DNA from: Helicobacter sp. MIT 11-5569
GTDB lineage: Bacteria; Campylobacterota; Campylobacteria; Campylobacterales; Helicobacteraceae
Direction: 5' to 3'
Assembly: GCF_000765695.2 (NCBI RefSeq)
Contig: NZ_JRPB02000010.1
Location: forward strand, 1-64,000
Length of the DNA: 64,000 bases
This document shows positions 45,294 through 54,907 of this stretch, one piece after another. How positions within the stretch are numbered: the first letter of the stretch is position 1; every line of letters begins with the position of its first letter. A model generated the notes under the pieces. It was not told the origin of the DNA and did no database searches. It was given only the letters and a program-made list of their open reading frames with translations. The translations under genes and the position numbers were made by a program.

Positions 45294-46450
45294 CAATACA
45301 GCAAAGTTTGTTTTGTGTAATCACCATAGAATCCGTTAAAAAACTGGGGCTTGAAAAATCAGATTCTAATTTAGCTATTCTTTTGGATATGTTTATGCAA
45401 GAAGTATTGAGTATAGAAATTCAAAGAGAAATTATTTCGTCTATTGGTAGGCAAAAAAATAATGATAAAATTTATGATTTTTTAAGTAAAGAAGCTTTCA
45501 ATAATCATTATATGGAAGTCATTTATCAAATGTTTCGTACCTGTCTTTATAAGTCAAAAGAAGATATGAGGTTTGCAGATTTGAGGGATAGAATCTTAAA
45601 GCATTATAACAATGAAGTTATGCAAAAAATGCTTGAATACCATAGTTTTAGAAAAGAAAAAAAGAGAGATTTAAAATCTCAAAGACAGATTCTCAAACCC
45701 TCTTTGCTTATAGGGGATAATCGCATTACACTTAATAAAATTCAAGAACAGCAAGTACAGCTTATTTTTACTTCACCCCCATATTATAATGCGAGGCTTT
45801 ATAGTGATTACAGAAGCTATAGTGATTATTTGGATTCTATGAAAGACACTTTAAGGCAATGCCATAGAATTTTAGAAAATGGCAGATTTATCCTTATTAA
45901 TGTTTCTCCTGTAATTACAAAAAGAGCAGGGAGGGAGTTTGAATCTATTAGGTACCCTATACATTTTGATTTTCATAATATTTTATGTGAAAGTGGATTT
46001 TATTTTATAGATGAGATTATTTGGATAAAACCTGAATATTCTGTGCCAAATCGCATAGCGGGATATTTGCAAACCAAAAAACCTCTAAGTTATAAACCAA
46101 ATTGTGTTACTGAAAGCATTATGGTATATCGCAAAAACGCATCTTTCTTATTAGATAAAAATATTAAAGATTATGATAAAAATTTAAAAAATGATGAGCA
46201 AATAGATTCAACAAATTGTTGGTATATTTCTCCCAAATCAGATAAAAATCACCCAGCAGTTTTTCCAGAGGAGCTTTGCCAAAAGGTATTAAAGTATTAT
46301 TCTTTTGAAGGTGATGTGGTATGCGACCCTTTTGCGGGTAGTGGGACATTCGGGAGAGTTGCAAACGCAATGAACAGGATTCCGCTTTTATGTGAGCAAA
46401 ATTTAGAGTATGCAGAAAAATTAAAACAAGGTGGCTTCAATGAGATTTGA
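45290..46450 (+). CDS. Type II DNA methyltransferase, probably N4-cytosine
   Basis: Beta-class methyltransferase: motif IV TSPPYY (residues 161-166) precedes motif I DPFAGSG (346-352). The TSPPY form is common in N4-cytosine enzymes. An unusual 130-residue helical N-terminal region (Lys/Glu-rich) precedes the catalytic core. The gene overlaps the following endonuclease gene by 11 bases, so they form an R-M pair, which I compare with the CfrBI type. ATG overlaps the stop of the stump upstream. Confidence 0.85.
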   Translation: MTIQQSLFCVITIESVKKLGLEKSDSNLAILLDMFMQEVLSIEIQREIISSIGRQKNNDKIYDFLSKEAFNNHYMEVIYQMFRTCLYKSKEDMRFADLRDRILKHYNNEVMQKMLEYHSFRKEKKRDLKSQRQILKPSLLIGDNRITLNKIQEQQVQLIFTSPPYYNARLYSDYRSYSDYLDSMKDTLRQCHRILENGRFILINVSPVITKRAGREFESIRYPIHFDFHNILCESGFYFIDEIIWIKPEYSVPNRIAGYLQTKKPLSYKPNCVTESIMVYRKNASFLLDKNIKDYDKNLKNDEQIDSTNCWYISPKSDKNHPAVFPEELCQKVLKYYSFEGDVVCDPFAGSGTFGRVANAMNRIPLLCEQNLEYAEKLKQGGFNEI

Positions 46451-47333
46451 TGATATAGTTATTAATAAAACGATAGAAAAGCTTTTAAAGGGACAAGATT
46501 ATAGAGAGGAAGTTATCAATGCAATTAATTTAGAATTTTTAGATTTTGCACTTGATTTTTTCAAACAAATTTTAGAAGCAAAAATCAATGATACAAATAT
46601 TAATCTGCAATGGTATAAAAAGCATTTTATTAACAATTCTAAGATAGAACCTAATGAGGCAGCAATTTTTGCAGGAATGAACAAAAAGACAATTAGCAAT
46701 ATTTATGGTAGTGCAACTAAAGAAATTGTGCTTAATGTGGCCAATACTAATATTGATTATTTGGAATCCCTTTTGGAAACTTTAGGAGATAATGGTGAAA
46801 ATATAGGTATTAACATTAAAATTTCTTATAAAGAAATTTCAGTAGAACTTAATTTAAGTGAGAGCTTATTGGTTATTAATGCTTTAGCAACTAAAAAAAT
46901 CGCATTGCGTGGAGGGGCGTGGAGCAGTATAGGCAAAAGGGTTGAAAAACCTTTAATGTTAGCATTATGCCAACAATGTAGAGTAGAAAAAGATTTTATT
47001 GATGACGCAATTTTTAAGAAAAATGGAGAGCTTGATTTTGACAGAGAGGTAGATTTTAAACTTTACAATTTTGATAAAAGCAAGGAATACAAAGTTGAAG
47101 TAAAATTGATGGGTAAGGGTAATCCAGAATCTGCTGATGCTGTAATTGCAAGGGATACTGATATTTTTATAGCAGATACATTAAGTGTGCAGAATAAGAA
47201 TCAGCTTAAATCTTTGGGAATCGAATATTTAGAGCTTAAAAATAATCAAAATTGTTTAGAAGATTTTAGGGTGATTTTAGAAAAATTAAATATTCCAACA
47301 AAATACACAAAGAAAGATTCAAACCTTACATAA
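46440..47333 (+). CDS. Type II restriction endonuclease, CfrBI-like
   Basis: Partner of the preceding methyltransferase. The ATG at 46440 (MRFDDIVINKTIEKLL) has AAGGTGG upstream. A conserved-looking RGGAWSSIGKRVEKPLM segment (near residue 160) and a candidate PD-(D/E)xK core (FDREVDFKLY then YKVEVKL) are visible, followed by DTDIFIADTLS. From memory these match the CfrBI family (sites of the CCWWGG kind), but specificity is not provable here. 297 aa. Confidence 0.7.
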   Translation: MRFDDIVINKTIEKLLKGQDYREEVINAINLEFLDFALDFFKQILEAKINDTNINLQWYKKHFINNSKIEPNEAAIFAGMNKKTISNIYGSATKEIVLNVANTNIDYLESLLETLGDNGENIGINIKISYKEISVELNLSESLLVINALATKKIALRGGAWSSIGKRVEKPLMLALCQQCRVEKDFIDDAIFKKNGELDFDREVDFKLYNFDKSKEYKVEVKLMGKGNPESADAVIARDTDIFIADTLSVQNKNQLKSLGIEYLELKNNQNCLEDFRVILEKLNIPTKYTKKDSNLT

Positions 47334-47416
47334 AAGTTTGAATTTGGAGCAAGAAATTGCCAAGATTGATTTATAGGCTTGATTTATGGGATTAATTTAA
47401 TTTAAAGGAGTTTAAA

Positions 47417-48745
47417 ATGGTAGAGCGATATGCACGTGAAAAGATGAAAAAACTTTGGGATATGAATGCGAAATATTCCGCGTGGCTAGAGGTAGAAAAG
47501 GCGTTGGTTAGAGGGTGGAATAAGCTAGGATTGATTCCAGATTCTGATTGTGAGAAAATTTGCCAAAATGCGAAATTTGATATTGCAAGAATTGATGAAA
47601 TTGAAGCAGTAACTAAACACGACCTCATCGCCTTTACTACAAGTGTCGCAGAATCTTTGGGCGAGGAGTCGCGTTGGTTTCATTATGGCATTACTTCTAG
47701 TGATTGTATTGATACCGCAGTGGCGTTGCAAATGCGCGATTCTTTGAAAATCATCATTGAAGATGTGGAGGAGCTAAGCGAAAAAATTAAACTTCGTGCA
47801 ATGGAGCATAAAGACACGCTTATGGTAGGGCGAAGTCATGGAATCCACGGAGAACCTATTACTTTTGGGCTTGTTTGTGCAATATGGTATGATGAGATGA
47901 AAAGGCATTTAAAGGCACTAAATGCCACACTTGAAGTGATTTCAGTCGGGCAGCTTAGCGGGGCAATGGGGAATCTTGCACATACGCCTATTGAGCTAGA
48001 AGAGCTTGTGTGTGAGGATTTGGGGCTTAAAGCCGCACCGGCGAGTAATCAAGTGATTCAGCGCGATAGATACGCAAGATTAATGAGTGATTTAGCCCTG
48101 CTTGCTAGTAGCTGTGAAAAAATCGCTGTGGAGATTCGGCATTTGCAAAGAACCGAAGTTTATGAAGCAGAAGAGTATTTTAGCGAAGGGCAAAAGGGAA
48201 GTTCAGCAATGCCACACAAACGCAACCCAGTGCTAAGTGAGAATATCACGGGGCTTTGTAGAGTGATACGTTCCTTTGCGATTCCAGCAATGGAAAATGT
48301 CGCATTGTGGCATGAGAGGGATATTAGCCATAGTAGCGTGGAGCGATTTATTTTGCCTGATAGTTTTATTACAACTGATTTTATGCTAACTAGGCTTAGC
48401 ACACTTATAGAAAAACTTGTAATTTATCCTAAAAATATGATGAAAAATCTTAATCTAACCGGTGGGCTTGTGTTTTCACAAAGAATATTATTAGAACTTC
48501 CTAAAAAAGGTGTTAGCCGAGAAAATGCTTATAAAATCGTGCAACGCAACGCGATGAAAGTTTGGGGAGATTTGCAAGAGGGCAAAGCCGCTGTAAATGA
48601 AAAAGGAGAATCGCTTTATTTGCAATATCTTTTAGCAGATTCTGAACTTGTTGGATTAATCGGCGAGGAAGCTATTAAAGAGTGCTTTGAGTTTAGTTAT
48701 TACACAAAAAATGTAGATTCTATCTTTAAGCGAGTGTTTGGGTGA
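47417..48745 (+). CDS. purB: Adenylosuccinate lyase
   Basis: Two steps of purine synthesis. Signature SSAMPHKRNPVLSENITG, catalytic His in GRSHGIHGEPITFG, and MVERYAREKM at the start. 442 aa is normal. A core gene squeezed between two R-M systems. Confidence 0.97.
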   Translation: MVERYAREKMKKLWDMNAKYSAWLEVEKALVRGWNKLGLIPDSDCEKICQNAKFDIARIDEIEAVTKHDLIAFTTSVAESLGEESRWFHYGITSSDCIDTAVALQMRDSLKIIIEDVEELSEKIKLRAMEHKDTLMVGRSHGIHGEPITFGLVCAIWYDEMKRHLKALNATLEVISVGQLSGAMGNLAHTPIELEELVCEDLGLKAAPASNQVIQRDRYARLMSDLALLASSCEKIAVEIRHLQRTEVYEAEEYFSEGQKGSSAMPHKRNPVLSENITGLCRVIRSFAIPAMENVALWHERDISHSSVERFILPDSFITTDFMLTRLSTLIEKLVIYPKNMMKNLNLTGGLVFSQRILLELPKKGVSRENAYKIVQRNAMKVWGDLQEGKAAVNEKGESLYLQYLLADSELVGLIGEEAIKECFEFSYYTKNVDSIFKRVFG

Positions 48746-48751
48746 GCGGAG

Positions 48752-49450
48752 ATGAAGCCTTATGAGAGAATAGCAGAGGATTTTAAAGTTTTCCTTTTAG
48801 AGAAAGGAGACAATGCGTATAATTGCTTAAAAGACTTTTTTGAAATTCAAAAAGAGCAGTTTTATACAATAAAAATCAATGAATTAAAAGCACAAGGATT
48901 AAGCGAACAAGAAGCGATAACTAAGACTAGACAAGGTTGGGTAAGTGTAATTGGCAGAAGCCTTGAAATTGTGATTGAAATTCTTATTGCAGGATTTTGT
49001 CAGAAATATAATCTCAAAACTACAAATGATAAAATTTTGCGTTCAAAAAAATTGAATTGTGAGCTAGATTCTGTAAAAAGAATGTTATTGGTGCATTTTG
49101 GCGATTATAGTGTCTTGCCTGATGGAGATATTATTATTTACAAAGTAGAATCTAAACTCCCAAAAATCCTAGCAATTTTATCTATTAAAAACTCTTTTAG
49201 AGAGCGATATACTGAAATACCTTATTGGAAGTTGAAGCTTTTAGAGGCGGAGACAACAAAGCATATTAAAGTATTTATGATAACTCCGGATAATGATGAT
49301 GAGATAAGCTTTAAAGAAAATCCAAAAAAATCACGCATTGTTATGGAATATGAACTTGATGGAATCTACCTTGCTAAAACCTCCTTTGATAAAAGCGATA
49401 AAATTAAGGGTATAGAATCTCTGCTTAATGATTTAAGGAAATTATTATGA
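48752..49450 (+). CDS. Type II restriction endonuclease, possibly BsaWI-like
   Basis: Six bases after purB. A candidate catalytic core is LPDGDIIIY (near residue 125) and ILSIKNSFRERYTEIPYWK (near residue 149), the K-x-S-x-RER pattern of the CCGG-recognising family that includes BsaWI. The ATGA overlap with the methyltransferase gene at 49447 makes an R-M pair. Assignment rests on this motif, from memory. 232 aa. Confidence 0.68.
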   Translation: MKPYERIAEDFKVFLLEKGDNAYNCLKDFFEIQKEQFYTIKINELKAQGLSEQEAITKTRQGWVSVIGRSLEIVIEILIAGFCQKYNLKTTNDKILRSKKLNCELDSVKRMLLVHFGDYSVLPDGDIIIYKVESKLPKILAILSIKNSFRERYTEIPYWKLKLLEAETTKHIKVFMITPDNDDEISFKENPKKSRIVMEYELDGIYLAKTSFDKSDKIKGIESLLNDLRKLL

Positions 49451-50232
49451 CAAAACAAGCAGTCATAAAGCCTACTCCCTATTTTACGCATAATAACTGC
49501 ACACTTTATCAAGGCAATGTGCTAAATGCTAGTCAATTTGAAGATGAATCTTTTGATTTAATTATAACTTCACCCCCTTATAATGTTGGTATTGCATACA
49601 ATTCAAATGAGGATTCTAATGACTATAAAGAATATTTGGAGTTTTGCAAAGAGTGGCTTGATAATTGTTATTTTTGGGCAAAAAATGGGGCAAGATTTTG
49701 TTTGAATATCCCTCTTGATAAAAATAAGGGTGGAAATCAAAGTATGGGGGCAGATTTAACGACTTTAGCTAAAAGTATAGGTTGGAAATATCATAGCACC
49801 ATTGTTTGGAATGAGGGTAATATTTCAAGGCGGACTGCGTGGGGGAGTTGGCTTAGTGCTTCTGCACCTTATGTTATTGCACCTGTGGAACTTATTTTGG
49901 TGCTTTATAAAAATGAATGGAAGAAAAAACAAAAAGGTATTAGTGATATATCCAAAGAAGAGTTTATGGCTTGGACAAATGGATTGTGGAGCTTTAATGG
50001 AGAATCTAAAAAACGCATTGGACACCCAGCCCCATTTCCTAGAGAACTACCCAAACGCTGCATTAAGCTGTTTTCTTATGTGGGAGATGTAGTGTTTGAC
50101 CCATTTTGTGGTAGCGGGACAACACTTTTAGAAGCAAAATCTAATAATCGCATAGGTGTAGGATTAGAGCTTGATTTACAATATTGCGAACTTATTAAAA
50201 ATAGGTTAAAAGAAAATATAAAATTATTTTGA
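49447..50232 (+). CDS. Type II DNA methyltransferase
   Basis: Beta-class enzyme: motif IV TSPPYN (residues 41-46), then a target-recognition segment, and motif I DPFCGSG (218-224). TSPPYN occurs in both N4-cytosine and N6-adenine enzymes, so the methylated base is open. 261 aa, a complete short methyltransferase. Overlaps the endonuclease gene by four bases. Confidence 0.88.
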   Translation: MTKQAVIKPTPYFTHNNCTLYQGNVLNASQFEDESFDLIITSPPYNVGIAYNSNEDSNDYKEYLEFCKEWLDNCYFWAKNGARFCLNIPLDKNKGGNQSMGADLTTLAKSIGWKYHSTIVWNEGNISRRTAWGSWLSASAPYVIAPVELILVLYKNEWKKKQKGISDISKEEFMAWTNGLWSFNGESKKRIGHPAPFPRELPKRCIKLFSYVGDVVFDPFCGSGTTLLEAKSNNRIGVGLELDLQYCELIKNRLKENIKLF

Positions 50233-50275
50233 TTTTATTAAGCAAATAAATTTAATACAGAAACTACCTTTACAT

Positions 50276-50539
50276 ATGAAATCTAACAGCAAACAACTAC
50301 TAAACAACATCAATAAAATCCATACCACTTTATTAGGTGTGGATAGAATCAAGAAAAACCTTAAACTAAGTAATGATATTAATGTTGTTGAATATTGTAA
50401 AAATATCATCTTAGATAAAAATTGCAGAATCTATGAGCAAGGAAAAAATTACTATTGTGAAATTAACCGCACACCATATAAAGAAAAGATAACCATTAAT
50501 GCTAACAATTACACAATTATTACAGCGCATTTGTTGTAA
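50276..50539 (+). CDS. DUF3781 family protein (87 aa)
   Basis: MKSNSKQLLNNINKIHTTLL...GVDRIKKNL, then CKNIILDKNCRIYEQGKNYY and a C-terminal INANNYTIITAHLL match my memory of the DUF3781 family, small bacterial proteins of unknown function. No RBS of note. It sits 44 bases after the methyltransferase in the accessory stretch, so it probably travelled with it. Confidence 0.72.
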   Translation: MKSNSKQLLNNINKIHTTLLGVDRIKKNLKLSNDINVVEYCKNIILDKNCRIYEQGKNYYCEINRTPYKEKITINANNYTIITAHLL

Positions 50540-50559
50540 TTATCTAGGCTAGATTGTAT

Positions 50560-50680
50560 TTATGCTTCCTTTTCAAACTTCGTTACCCTTAGCTTGTCTT
50601 TTTCTTCATAACTGCAAACTTTACCATATTTTCTACGTTTTTGATTTTGTATAAATCTGAAGTGTGTTACAATTTCGAGT
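50560..50680 (-). pseudogene. Possible coding remnant (minus strand)
   Basis: A 40-codon start-less open frame reads KRLEIVTHFRFIQNQKRRKY and ends VTKFEKEA before TAA. Its composition looks protein-like in a gap of about 205 bases (50540-50744) without other genes. The family is unknown, and it may be chance. Confidence 0.25.
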
Positions 50681-50744
50681 CTTTTTCAAAGAATCAAAAT
50701 TTGCAAAATAGTTTATATTTTCTAAAAATAAAGGATAAGTGGGA

Positions 50745-50968
50745 ATGCCACTCATACAAGAAGAAATGGTAAAAATTTGTCAAAATCGTGATAAAAGCTT
50801 CAATGGTAAATTTTTCCTTGCAGTTAAAACAACCAAAATTGTATGCAATCCTGCATGTCCCTCAAAGATTCCATTAGAAAAAATATGATTTTCTATGATA
50901 CTCTAAGCCAAGCGTTAGAAGATGGATACAGACCTTGTAAAGTTTGTATGAAAGAAATGCAAAAATAA
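50745..50968 (+). pseudogene. Ada-type zinc/methylphosphotriester domain, frameshifted
   Basis: The first frame begins MPLIQEEMVKICQNRDKSFN and has CNPACPSKIPLEK, then stops at 50886. A second frame continues with MIFYDTLSQALEDGYRPCKVC and stops at 50966. Adding one A to the run of six A (50878-50883) joins them into an Ada N-terminal domain with its four zinc cysteines (CxxxC...CxxC), where the first Cys takes methyl from phosphotriesters. Either a true mutation or a reversible slip. It heads the ABM-ogt run. Confidence 0.75.
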
Positions 50969-50980
50969 AGGGAGTTTGGA

Positions 50981-51358
50981 ATGAATGAAATTATTGTATT
51001 GTTTGAAGTAACTATAAAAAACGAGAAGATAAAAGATTATCTAGCTATGGCGGAATCTCTAAAAGGCGAACTTTCTAAGATAGAGGGTTTTATCCACGCT
51101 GAGAGGTTTTCTTCTTTAGCTATTCCAAATAAATTGCTTAGCATGACGATTTGGAAAGATGAAGCTAGTGTTGAGCGGTGGCGAAACCAACTTGCTCACC
51201 GAGCATACCAAAAACTTGGAAGGAATGAGCTGTTTATAGATTATAAAATCTCTGTGGTTGCCCCTCTTCGCACTTATACTATGTCAAACCGACAAAATGC
51301 CCCCAAAGATTCTAATAGTTTTTTGAGGAGTGATAATGCAATATACAACAATATATAA
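50981..51358 (+). CDS. Antibiotic biosynthesis monooxygenase (ABM) domain protein
   Basis: A ferredoxin-like ABM fold with IIVLFEVTIKNEKIKDYL and the KIEGFIHAERFSSLAIPNK segment, LSMTIWKDEASVERWRN. 125 aa. Such proteins act on quinones or heme or have unknown roles. It overlaps the ogt gene, so the two are linked. Confidence 0.85.
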   Translation: MNEIIVLFEVTIKNEKIKDYLAMAESLKGELSKIEGFIHAERFSSLAIPNKLLSMTIWKDEASVERWRNQLAHRAYQKLGRNELFIDYKISVVAPLRTYTMSNRQNAPKDSNSFLRSDNAIYNNI

Positions 51359-51869
51359 TTCTCCCATAGGAGAAATACTACTTGCTGCTGATGAGGTTGG
51401 ATTAACTGGCTTATGGTTTGAAAATGAAAAATATTATGCAAATAATTTAGATTCCAAACACCAAAGCAAAAATACAGCGATTCTTGATAAGGCAAAATGT
51501 TGGCTAGATATATATTTTTCAGGACAAAAGCCAGACTTTATGCCACCTCTTCATCAATTAGGAACGCCCTTTCGTTTGCAAGTTTGGGAGCATTTATTAA
51601 AGATTCCTTATGGAGAAACAACCACCTATGGAGAGCTTGCAAAAACAATTGCCCGACAAAAAGGAATCTCTAAAATGTCTGCCCAAGCTGTGGGTAATGC
51701 GGTGGGGCATAATGAAATCTCTATTATTATTCCTTGTCATCGCGTGGTTGGCACAAATGGGAGTTTGACAGGCTATGCGGGCGGAATTGATAAAAAAATA
51801 CAACTTCTTAAGCTAGAAAACGCTTTTGAGGCGGATTTTTTTATTCCTAAACACAGCACTGCCCCATAA
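51336..51869 (+). CDS. ogt: Methylated-DNA-[protein]-cysteine S-methyltransferase
   Basis: Repairs O6-methylguanine by suicide transfer to Cys in IIIPCHRVVG (PCHRV). Ends with the DNA-binding domain. I chose the ATG at 51336, six bases after GAGGAG; a GTG at 51330 overlaps it. 177 aa is typical of Ogt. With the Ada fragment it makes an alkylation-repair cluster. Confidence 0.95.
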   Translation: MQYTTIYNSPIGEILLAADEVGLTGLWFENEKYYANNLDSKHQSKNTAILDKAKCWLDIYFSGQKPDFMPPLHQLGTPFRLQVWEHLLKIPYGETTTYGELAKTIARQKGISKMSAQAVGNAVGHNEISIIIPCHRVVGTNGSLTGYAGGIDKKIQLLKLENAFEADFFIPKHSTAP

Positions 51870-51933
51870 AATAAGGTTAAAATTTTTATCAATTTGGGGA
51901 ATAAATAAGTTTTCTGTAGTTTAAATTAAGCAA

Positions 51934-51963
51934 AAAAAGAGTAAATTTTAATTTACTTTTTTT
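51934..51963. terminator. Terminator between ogt and hydA
   Basis: AGTAAATT, loop TT, AATTTACT, extended by a G-T wobble and A-T pairs into the flanking A and T runs (about 14 pairs). The poly-T after it marks a rho-independent terminator. Confidence 0.75.
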
Positions 51964-51997
51964 AAAAATTGTCAATATTTCCATAAAAGGAGGACTA

Positions 51998-53149
51998 ATG
52001 GAAAGGGAAAATAACTTACTCCAACAAGTGGAGAGTAGGCTTGCAGAGATTGCGAAGTTTCCAGCCTTGAAAAAAGGCAATAGTATTAAAAAAATGCTCA
52101 AAGAAAAAGGAATCTCAAGAAGAGATTTTATGAAGTGGGCAGGAGCAATGACTGCAATGCTTTCGCTTCCTGCAAGTTTTGCTCCACTAACAGCTAAAGC
52201 AGCAGAAGTCGCAGACCGCTTACCAGTGATTTGGCTACACTTAGCAGAATGCACAGGCTGTAGTGAAAGCTTGTTAAGAAGCGATGGACCCGGTATTGAT
52301 AGTTTAATTTTTGATTATATTTCGTTGGAATATCACGAAACTTTAATGGCAGCAGCAGGCTATCAAGCAGAAGAAAATTTGGAATCCGCGATTGAGCGTT
52401 ACAAAGGACGCTATGTGTTAATGGTAGAAGGTGGAGTTCCAACTGCACTAGAAGGGCAATATTTAACGATTGGAGCGCATGGAAAAACAGGTTTGCAAAG
52501 TGCTAAAGAAGCAAGTGAAAATGCAGCTGCAATTTTTGCGATTGGGACTTGTTCTAGCTTTGGTGGAATCCAAGCCGCAAATCCAAATCCAACTGCAGCA
52601 AAACCTTTAAGTGCTGTTACTAATAAACCTGTGATTAATGTTCCGGGTTGTCCGCCAAGTGAAAAAAATATTGTAGGTAATGTTCTGCATTTTATTCTTT
52701 TTGGCACATTGCCAAGCCTTGATGCGTATAATCGTCCAAAATGGGCTTATGGCTTAAGAATCCACGATTTGTGTGAAAGACGTGGGCATTTTGATGCGGG
52801 TGAATTTGTGCAAACTTTTGGTGATGATGGCGCAAAAAATGGCTATTGCTTGTATAAAATGGGCTGTAAAGGACCTTATACTTTCAATAATTGCTCTAAA
52901 CTTCGCTTTAACTCCCATACAAGTTGGCCTATCCAAGCAGGGCATGGTTGTATTGGTTGTAGTGAGCCAAATTTCTGGGATACAATGGGACCTTTTGAAG
53001 AACCGCTTGCAAGTAAGCTTTATGATACACCAATGTTAAATGGAGCTGATAGAACTGCAGATACTATTGGAATCACACTTTTAGGAGCTGCTGCGGTTGG
53101 TATGGCAGCACATGCTGTATTAAGCAACGTTAAAAAAGATAAAGAATAG
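51998..53149 (+). CDS. hydA: [NiFe] hydrogenase small subunit
   Basis: Membrane-bound uptake hydrogenase subunit carrying iron-sulfur clusters. Twin-Arg signal with SRRDFMKWAGAMTAML followed by a hydrophobic stretch. Cluster ligands include ECTGCSESLLRS, FAIGTCSSFGGIQ and CRG-type segments further on. C-terminal helix anchors it. AAAGGAGG is a strong RBS. 383 aa; first gene of hydABCDE, needed for hydrogen use in colonising Helicobacter. Confidence 0.97.
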   Translation: MERENNLLQQVESRLAEIAKFPALKKGNSIKKMLKEKGISRRDFMKWAGAMTAMLSLPASFAPLTAKAAEVADRLPVIWLHLAECTGCSESLLRSDGPGIDSLIFDYISLEYHETLMAAAGYQAEENLESAIERYKGRYVLMVEGGVPTALEGQYLTIGAHGKTGLQSAKEASENAAAIFAIGTCSSFGGIQAANPNPTAAKPLSAVTNKPVINVPGCPPSEKNIVGNVLHFILFGTLPSLDAYNRPKWAYGLRIHDLCERRGHFDAGEFVQTFGDDGAKNGYCLYKMGCKGPYTFNNCSKLRFNSHTSWPIQAGHGCIGCSEPNFWDTMGPFEEPLASKLYDTPMLNGADRTADTIGITLLGAAAVGMAAHAVLSNVKKDKE

Positions 53150-53163
53150 GCAAAGGAGAATCT

Positions 53164-54897
53164 ATGACAAAAAGAATCATTGTAGATCCAATTACAAGAA
53201 TTGAAGGACATTTAAGGATTGAAGTTATCGTAGATGAAAACAATGTGATTACTGATGCATATTCTAGCTCTACATTGTGGCGCGGATTAGAAGTGATTGT
53301 AAAAAATCGCGACCCTAGAGACGTGGGTTTTATGGTGCAAAGAATTTGTGGAGTTTGCACTTATTCGCACTATAAAGCTGGAATTACAGCTGTTGAAAAT
53401 GCTCTTGGAATCAAGATTCCATTTAATGCAGAAATGGTGCGCTCTTTGATGAATATTTCTCTTGTTTTGCATGACCATTTGGTGCATTTTTATCACTTGC
53501 ATGGATTAGATTGGTGTGATATTACAGAAGCATTAAAAGCAGACCCTAAAAAAGCTTCCGAGCTAGCATTTAAATATTCTAAGAATCCGATTGCAACAGG
53601 TGCAGATGAGTTAGCAAATGTGCAAGAAAGAGTAAAAAAATTTGCTAGTGCAAAACAAGGCTTAGGACCATTTGCAAACGCATATTGGGGGCACAAAACC
53701 TACAAATTCTCGCCCGAACAGAATCTAATTGTGCTCTCTCACTATTTAAAAGCACTTGAAGTGCAAAGAGTAGCAGCACAAATGATGGCAATCTTTGGTG
53801 CAAAACAGCCCCATCCTCAAAGTTTGACTGTTGGCGGGGTAACTTGTGTGGCAGATGTATTAGACCCAACAAGACTTGGAGATTGGCTAACTAAATACAA
53901 AGAAGTTGCTGATTTTATTAATCGTGCGTATTATGCTGATGTTGTAATGGCGGCTGAAATGTATAAAAATGAACCAAGTGTGTTAAAGGGCTGCGGTGTG
54001 CGCAATTTCTTATGTCATGCAGAGATTCCAGTCAATCGCAATGAAACACTTTATAGCACAGGAATCGTGCGCGGTGGAGATATTTCAAAACTGCTTGATT
54101 TAGATGAAGAGTTAATTACAGAAGAAGCAACACACTCTTGGTATGCAAATAATAAGCCGCTTCACCCTTATGATGGTGAAACAGAGCCAAATTATACAGG
54201 TTTTGTCGATAAAGATACAGTTGGACCAGATGGAAATCTAATCAAAACAAAAGCACTAGATATAGAGGGCAAATATAGCTGGATTAAATCTCCGCGCTAT
54301 AATGGTGAAGCAATGGAAGTGGGACCTCTTGCAGCAATCGTTGTGGGGTTAGCTGCAAAAAATCCACGTATTACAAAAGTTGCGACACAATTTTTAGAAG
54401 ATACAGGATTACCGCTTGAAGCACTCTTTAGCACACTTGGAAGAACGGCTGCAAGAGTTCTTGAGTGCAAACTTTCAGCAGATTATGGAATCGAAGCTTT
54501 TAATTCTTTAGTAGAGAACCTAAAAAGCGACCAAACAACTTGCGCACCTTATAACATTGATAACAAGAAAGAATACAAAGGACGCTATATTGGTAATGTG
54601 CCACGCGGGACATTGAGCCACTGGGTGAGAATCAAAGATGGTGTTGTATCAAATTATCAATGCGTTGTGCCAAGCACTTGGAATGCAGGACCAAAAGATT
54701 CCAAAAATCAAATGGGTCCTTATGAAGCATCGCTTGTTGGTATTAAAATTCAAGACATAACTCAACCACTTGAAATTATCCGAACAATCCATTCTTTTGA
54801 CCCTTGTATCGCATGCGCTGTGCATTTAATTGATACAAAAGGCAATGAAATTAGTCAATATAAAATTAATCCTATTGCGATGAATTGTAATATCTAA
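53164..54897 (+). CDS. hydB: [NiFe] hydrogenase large subunit
   Basis: Binds the nickel-iron site through two Cys pairs: [13 protein letters not shown] (N-terminal) and [12 protein letters not shown] (C-terminal). The C-terminal stretch after the last His is removed by the HydD protease. Begins [20 protein letters not shown]. 577 aa is full length. Confidence 0.97.
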   Translation: MTKRIIVDPITRIEGHLRIEVIVDENNVITDAYSSSTLWRGLEVIVKNRDPRDVGFMVQRICGVCTYSHYKAGITAVENALGIKIPFNAEMVRSLMNISLVLHDHLVHFYHLHGLDWCDITEALKADPKKASELAFKYSKNPIATGADELANVQERVKKFASAKQGLGPFANAYWGHKTYKFSPEQNLIVLSHYLKALEVQRVAAQMMAIFGAKQPHPQSLTVGGVTCVADVLDPTRLGDWLTKYKEVADFINRAYYADVVMAAEMYKNEPSVLKGCGVRNFLCHAEIPVNRNETLYSTGIVRGGDISKLLDLDEELITEEATHSWYANNKPLHPYDGETEPNYTGFVDKDTVGPDGNLIKTKALDIEGKYSWIKSPRYNGEAMEVGPLAAIVVGLAAKNPRITKVATQFLEDTGLPLEALFSTLGRTAARVLECKLSADYGIEAFNSLVENLKSDQTTCAPYNIDNKKEYKGRYIGNVPRGTLSHWVRIKDGVVSNYQCVVPSTWNAGPKDSKNQMGPYEASLVGIKIQDITQPLEIIRTIHSFDPCIACAVHLIDTKGNEISQYKINPIAMNCNI

Positions 54898-54907
54898 GGG
54901 GGCAATA

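Noticed and set aside
51889-52254. Minus-strand reading frame over the hydA start
   Set aside because: Antisense shadow of hydA including its signal peptide; the real gene has clear motifs.
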